This document shows positions 7,030 through 9,507 of a stretch of 9,507 nucleotides of DNA, piece by piece. The notes beneath the pieces were generated by a model that was not told the DNA's origin, ran no database searches, and saw nothing but the letters and a program-made list of their open reading frames with translations. Each line of letters starts with the position of its first letter. Position 1 is the stretch's first letter. Source of the DNA: an uncultured Prevotellaceae bacterium (lineage in GTDB: Bacteria > Bacteroidota > Bacteroidia > Bacteroidales > Bacteroidaceae); contig OMTC01000042.1 of assembly GCA_900313845.1 (NCBI GenBank), positions 1 to 9,507 on the forward strand. The letters run 5' to 3'. The translations under genes and the position numbers were made by a program.

Positions 7030-7635
7030 TTATTTCTGTCCGTAAAGTATAGGGTTGGTACTTGGGTCGTTATACATTTTCATTTGCTTGTACACCTTCA
7101 TGTACTTGCGTCCAGCCTCGATGTCGGCAAGCAACTGGTCGATAGCAGTGGAGAGGTCCTTCTGTTGCTCCAACAGCACATCCAGTTTCTGCTGACACTT
7201 GGCAATGTGCTCTGCATCGGCATCCTTGCGATCCACCTGCTCCCTCATGTGATAAATCTTCAGTGCCAAAATGCTCAGGCGATCCACAGCCCAGGCAGGA
7301 CTCTCCGTATTGATGGTGGCATCGGGCAAAACCTTCACATCCTTGTATTTATCGAGGAAATAACTGTCAATCATCTCCACGAGGTCCGTGCGGTCCTGAT
7401 TGCTCTTGTCGATTCTGCGCTTCAACACGAGAGCTGCCTCAGGGTCGATTTTGGGGTCACGAATGATGTCCTCGAAATGCCACTGCACAGTGTCAATCCA
7501 GTTTTTCACATAGAGATAGTATTCAATTGTTCCCACTTCGTAAGGATTCTTCAATGGCTGGTCCACATCGTCAACGACATGATAATCATTGATAGCTTGC
7601 TCAAAAATCGGCATGGATAATTGCGTAAAAGTCAT
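7030..7635 (-). CDS. DUF4254 family protein, probably linked to LPS core assembly
   Basis: A 201-residue, mostly helical protein with no signal peptide or membrane helix, so probably cytosolic. It matches the DUF4254 pattern as I know it: an N-terminal helical part (TIEYYLYVKNWIDTVQWHFEDIIRD, about 36-60), a middle KRRIDKSNQDRTDLVEMID segment rich in charged and polar residues (72-90), then TINTESPAWAVDRLSILALKIYHMRE (about 107-132), which is the most typical block. The C-terminal third (about 135-185) looks like a coiled helical pair. The biochemical function is unknown. The family is commonly found next to GT9 heptosyltransferases in Bacteroidetes, as here. The ATG at 7635 suits the promoter spacing; an in-frame Met at residue 8 is an alternative. 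Confidence 0.87.
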   Translation of the reverse strand: MTFTQLSMPIFEQAINDYHVVDDVDQPLKNPYEVGTIEYYLYVKNWIDTVQWHFEDIIRDPKIDPEAALVLKRRIDKSNQDRTDLVEMIDSYFLDKYKDVKVLPDATINTESPAWAVDRLSILALKIYHMREQVDRKDADAEHIAKCQQKLDVLLEQQKDLSTAIDQLLADIEAGRKYMKVYKQMKMYNDPSTNPILYGQK

Positions 7636-7668
7636 ACTCTATACTCGTTTTTGTTATGATTACAAATG

Positions 7669-7700
7669 CAAATCTAAGCATAAAAACCGACTTTGCCAAA
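7669..7700 (-). promoter_or_regulatory. Promoter of the DUF4254-GT9-acyltransferase operon
   Basis: On the minus strand TTTG (7700-7697) is followed after 20 bases by TAGATTTG (7676-7669), a close match to the Bacteroidetes -33/-7 consensus. The start would be near 7663, giving a leader of about 28 bases before the ATG at 7635. Confidence 0.72.
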
Positions 7701-7721
7701 ACCTTTCGTATTTTTTTACAC

Positions 7722-7750
7722 TTGTGTTATTTCAAAAACCGCTATCTTTG
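7722..7750 (+). promoter_or_regulatory. Promoter of pdxB, giving a leaderless or nearly leaderless message
   Basis: TTG at 7722-7724 and TATCTTTG at 7743-7750 are separated by 18 bases and match the Bacteroidetes promoter consensus. The ATG at 7756 begins only five bases after the -7 element, about where transcription should start. The in-frame ATG/TTG-type starts further upstream (frame open to 7693) would not be in the transcript. Confidence 0.75.
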
Positions 7751-7755
7751 CACCC

Positions 7756-9108
7756 ATGAAAGCAGTTATTGACGACAAGATTCCCTTCATCAAGGGAGAG
7801 ATAGAGAAACTCGTTGACGAAACCGTCTATCTGAAGGGTAGCGAAATCGGGCCGAAGGACGTGGCTGATGCCGACATCCTCGTGGTACGTACTCGCACGC
7901 ATTGCAACGAAGCATTGCTTAAAGATTCACGTGTGCGCTTTATCGTCACTGCCACCATTGGGCACGACCATCTCGACAAAGATTATCTCAAGCAAGCTGG
8001 CATCCAATGGACCAACTGCCCTGGCTGTAACGCTTCCTCCGTATGCCAATACATCCACAACTCACTCCTTGTTCTTGGTCTTTTGAAGAAAGGGCTTACC
8101 GTGGGAGTCGTTGGTGTGGGACACGTGGGCACACTCGTTGCCAACGATTTGGAGAAAAAGGGCTTAACCGTCTTGCGCTGCGACCCACCGAAGGGCGAGA
8201 AATACGCACTTCCCCAGTTGGCAGAACTCTGCGACATCATCACCTTCCACACGCCACTCACCAAGGATGGAGAATACCCCACTTACCACATGGCAGATGC
8301 AGCATTTTTTGCCTCACTTCGCAAAAAACCGCTCATCATCAACTCGAGTCGAGGTCCTGTGGTAGATAACGAAGCACTGCTCCACGCACTCGAAAGCGGA
8401 CAAGTGAGCAATGCAGTTATCGACACCTGGGAAGGCGAACCAAAGATGAGTCTGAAACTTCTCGAAAAAGCCATCATCGCCACTCCCCACATCGCCGGCT
8501 ACTCCGCTGATGGCAAGGCCAACGCCACTCGCATGTCGTTGCAAGCCATTGCACAATTCTTAATGAAGAATGAAGAATGTAGAATGAAGAATGAAAAATA
8601 CTCTTCATCGCTTCTCGCTAAATCACATTATTCATTTAACGTCAATCCGCCACGCTTGCCAAGGAATTTTTCCTATGCAGACACGGAACCCAAGGTGACG
8701 ATAGACCCATTCATCAATGGGAAAGCCCCAAATGGTAAGATTTCCCTTTATGACCCTCGAGTGGATACCGTCCGACTGAAAGCGCATCCCGAAGCCTTTG
8801 AATCGCTCCGTGGCAACTATCCTCTACGCAGAGAAGTGAACGACAGCACCGCCCTTCGTCGTTTCTTCTTGAAAGCCCAAGCATGGTTGCAAGGACTTTC
8901 GTTCCGCACGGGTGTCATCGTCCTTCTCAGTTGCATCCCTTTCTATATTCTTTCCTTCGCTCAGATGGCACTCCCAACCAGTGCCGCCACCAAAACCATC
9001 CTTTGGACCATCCTCTTCGGACTCGCCAAAACCGCCCAGTACTCAGGTCTCACCATCCTTGGAGTAGAAGGTTATCGCCGTTTCAAAAACTATTTCAAGA
9101 AGAAATAA
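7756..9108 (+). CDS. pdxB: 4-Phosphoerythronate dehydrogenase with a C-terminal two-helix membrane domain
   Basis: PdxB oxidises 4-phospho-D-erythronate in the DXP-dependent pyridoxal phosphate pathway. The 450-residue product starts at the ATG at 7756, fixed by the adjacent promoter. The NAD-binding fold has GVGHVG at 120-125 and D143 at the end of the second strand. The catalytic triad is R199 (NSSRG), E228 (EGEP) and H245 (TPHIAGYS), with exactly the spacing of E. coli R208/E237/H254. The PdxB dimerisation domain follows, with LYDPRVDTVRL and FESLRGNYPLRRE ending near residue 360. Two oddities: residues 270-282 are encoded by a heptamer tandem repeat between the two domains, and residues 361-450 add two hydrophobic helices (about 386-406 and 415-437) with a basic tail, resembling the small 'transporter suffix' domain. 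The PdxB assignment is secure; the identity of the extension is tentative. Confidence 0.93.
   Translation: MKAVIDDKIPFIKGEIEKLVDETVYLKGSEIGPKDVADADILVVRTRTHCNEALLKDSRVRFIVTATIGHDHLDKDYLKQAGIQWTNCPGCNASSVCQYIHNSLLVLGLLKKGLTVGVVGVGHVGTLVANDLEKKGLTVLRCDPPKGEKYALPQLAELCDIITFHTPLTKDGEYPTYHMADAAFFASLRKKPLIINSSRGPVVDNEALLHALESGQVSNAVIDTWEGEPKMSLKLLEKAIIATPHIAGYSADGKANATRMSLQAIAQFLMKNEECRMKNEKYSSSLLAKSHYSFNVNPPRLPRNFSYADTEPKVTIDPFINGKAPNGKISLYDPRVDTVRLKAHPEAFESLRGNYPLRREVNDSTALRRFFLKAQAWLQGLSFRTGVIVLLSCIPFYILSFAQMALPTSAATKTILWTILFGLAKTAQYSGLTILGVEGYRRFKNYFKKK
8562..8596 (+). repeat. Heptamer tandem repeat AATGAAG inside pdxB, five copies
   Basis: Five 7-bp units start at 8562, 8569, 8576, 8583 and 8590 (AATGAAG, AATGAAG, AATGTAG, AATGAAG, AATGAAA). 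They are read in frame as residues around 270-282, MKNEECRMKNEKY. The tract lies in the linker between the NAD-binding core and the dimerisation domain, where an insertion should be tolerated. It is a one-base variant of the heptamer at the other two loci, with the same strand polarity. Confidence 0.88.
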
Positions 9109-9130
9109 CAACAACTTGATGAAACATATA

Positions 9131-9175
9131 AAGGTCGTCCCATGCAAGAACCTCCTGCATGGGACGACCTTTTTT
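9131..9175 (+). terminator. Strong terminator after pdxB
   Basis: A perfect 16-bp stem (9131-9146 with 9156-9171) has a nine-base loop and is followed by Ts to 9175. It starts 22 bases after the pdxB stop codon. On the minus strand it lies 20 bases after the stop of the next gene and is followed there by a poorer TTTATATGTTT tail, so it may serve both. Confidence 0.92.
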
Positions 9176-9191
9176 CTCACATGTCTTTCAT

Positions 9192-9507
9192 TCACACAAG
9201 TCTTTCAATTTGCTTATCAGAAGCATTTGGCAAGATGCTGTGCAAGTGAGCCAAGATGCGTTGGCGGGATTCCTCGGGGGAACGCTCACACTCACAGGCA
9301 TCTTTGCCATAGAGTTCCTCAGGCGTGGTGAGCAAGGACCATCCCCAACCATATTCGCGCCCATGCTTATCGGTAGGATAAACGAAGTCCTCCGTCACGA
9401 TATGGCAACCCATCTGCAAACGAGTGATATAGCCATCGAAACGACTGCGCATATTGGGACCCGTAAAACCACAAGCCGCACGCAATTCACGCGTGATGAG
9501 ACTCCCA
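9192..9507 (-). CDS. Uncharacterised protein, C-terminal part; perhaps AlkZ-related
   Basis: The frame is open from the right edge to a TGA at 9194-9192, giving at least 105 residues; the start is outside the window, and the in-frame TTG at 9485 is not a likely start. The fragment contains GFTGPNMRSRFDGYITRLQMGCHIVTEDF at about 13-41, then YGWGWSLLTTPEELYG, then a helical C-terminus with ERSPEESRQRILAHLHSILPNASDKQIERL. The order of a G-rich loop, 'xxxTxLQM', a '.DF' strand, a 'YGW' strand, 'TPE.L.G' and a C-terminal helix recalls proteins labelled AlkZ-related or winged-helix DNA-binding in databases. That is memory-based and weak. The gene is convergent with pdxB and shares its terminator region. 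No catalytic residues can be named. Confidence 0.65.
   Translation of the reverse strand, partial: GSLITRELRAACGFTGPNMRSRFDGYITRLQMGCHIVTEDFVYPTDKHGREYGWGWSLLTTPEELYGKDACECERSPEESRQRILAHLHSILPNASDKQIERLV

Noticed and set aside
7693..7755. Upstream start for pdxB
   Set aside because: It overlaps the promoter; the PdxB family N-terminus (MKAVIDDKIPF) begins at 7756.
9116..9331. Small + strand frame after pdxB
   Set aside because: It reads through the terminator hairpin and then antisense to the minus-strand gene; no homology is visible.

Overview
The window looks like a chromosomal piece of a member of Bacteroidales, most likely Prevotellaceae. Four upstream regions carry the -7 element TAnnTTTG typical of this group. 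None of the starts examined has a clear Shine-Dalgarno sequence. The gene families also fit: DUF4254 beside a GT9 heptosyltransferase, a TPR/membrane/AraC regulator, ATP-type PEP carboxykinase and a short-form PdxB. There is no tRNA, rRNA, CRISPR array, transposase or phage gene, and no sign of a recent mobile element.

Layout, left to right. (1) 1-987 (+): C-terminal two thirds of an M20C (PepD-like) dipeptidase, ending inside a tract of heptamer repeats. (2) 988-1312: non-coding, with a small hairpin, a promoter and a long AT-rich leader. (3) 1313-2926 (+): complete pckA with strongly biased codon use and a strong terminator. (4) 3210-4901 (+): membrane-spanning sensor/regulator with a signal peptide, a helical TPR-like periplasmic part, one membrane helix and a cytoplasmic AraC-type DNA-binding domain. 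(5) A bidirectional terminator separates it from a minus-strand operon at 7635-5024: DUF4254 protein, GT9 heptosyltransferase and LpxL/HtrB-type lipid A acyltransferase, which together form a lipopolysaccharide (LPS) assembly cluster. (6) 7636-7755: divergent region with two well-formed back-to-back promoters. (7) 7756-9108 (+): pdxB, the vitamin B6 pathway enzyme, carrying an unusual C-terminal extension with two membrane helices. (8) A strong terminator, then the 3' end of a minus-strand gene that runs off the right edge.

The genes fall into unrelated housekeeping tasks: gluconeogenesis/anaplerosis (pckA), outer-membrane lipid biosynthesis (the minus-strand operon), cofactor synthesis (pdxB), peptide turnover (pepD-like) and one regulator of unknown target. 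I see no new multi-gene system. The most unusual signals are the PdxB-membrane fusion and a family of 7-bp tandem repeats (RTGAAGN on the + strand). The repeats occur at three places: the stop codon of the dipeptidase gene, directly against the start codon of the acyltransferase gene, and in frame inside pdxB. All three have the same strand polarity although gene directions differ.
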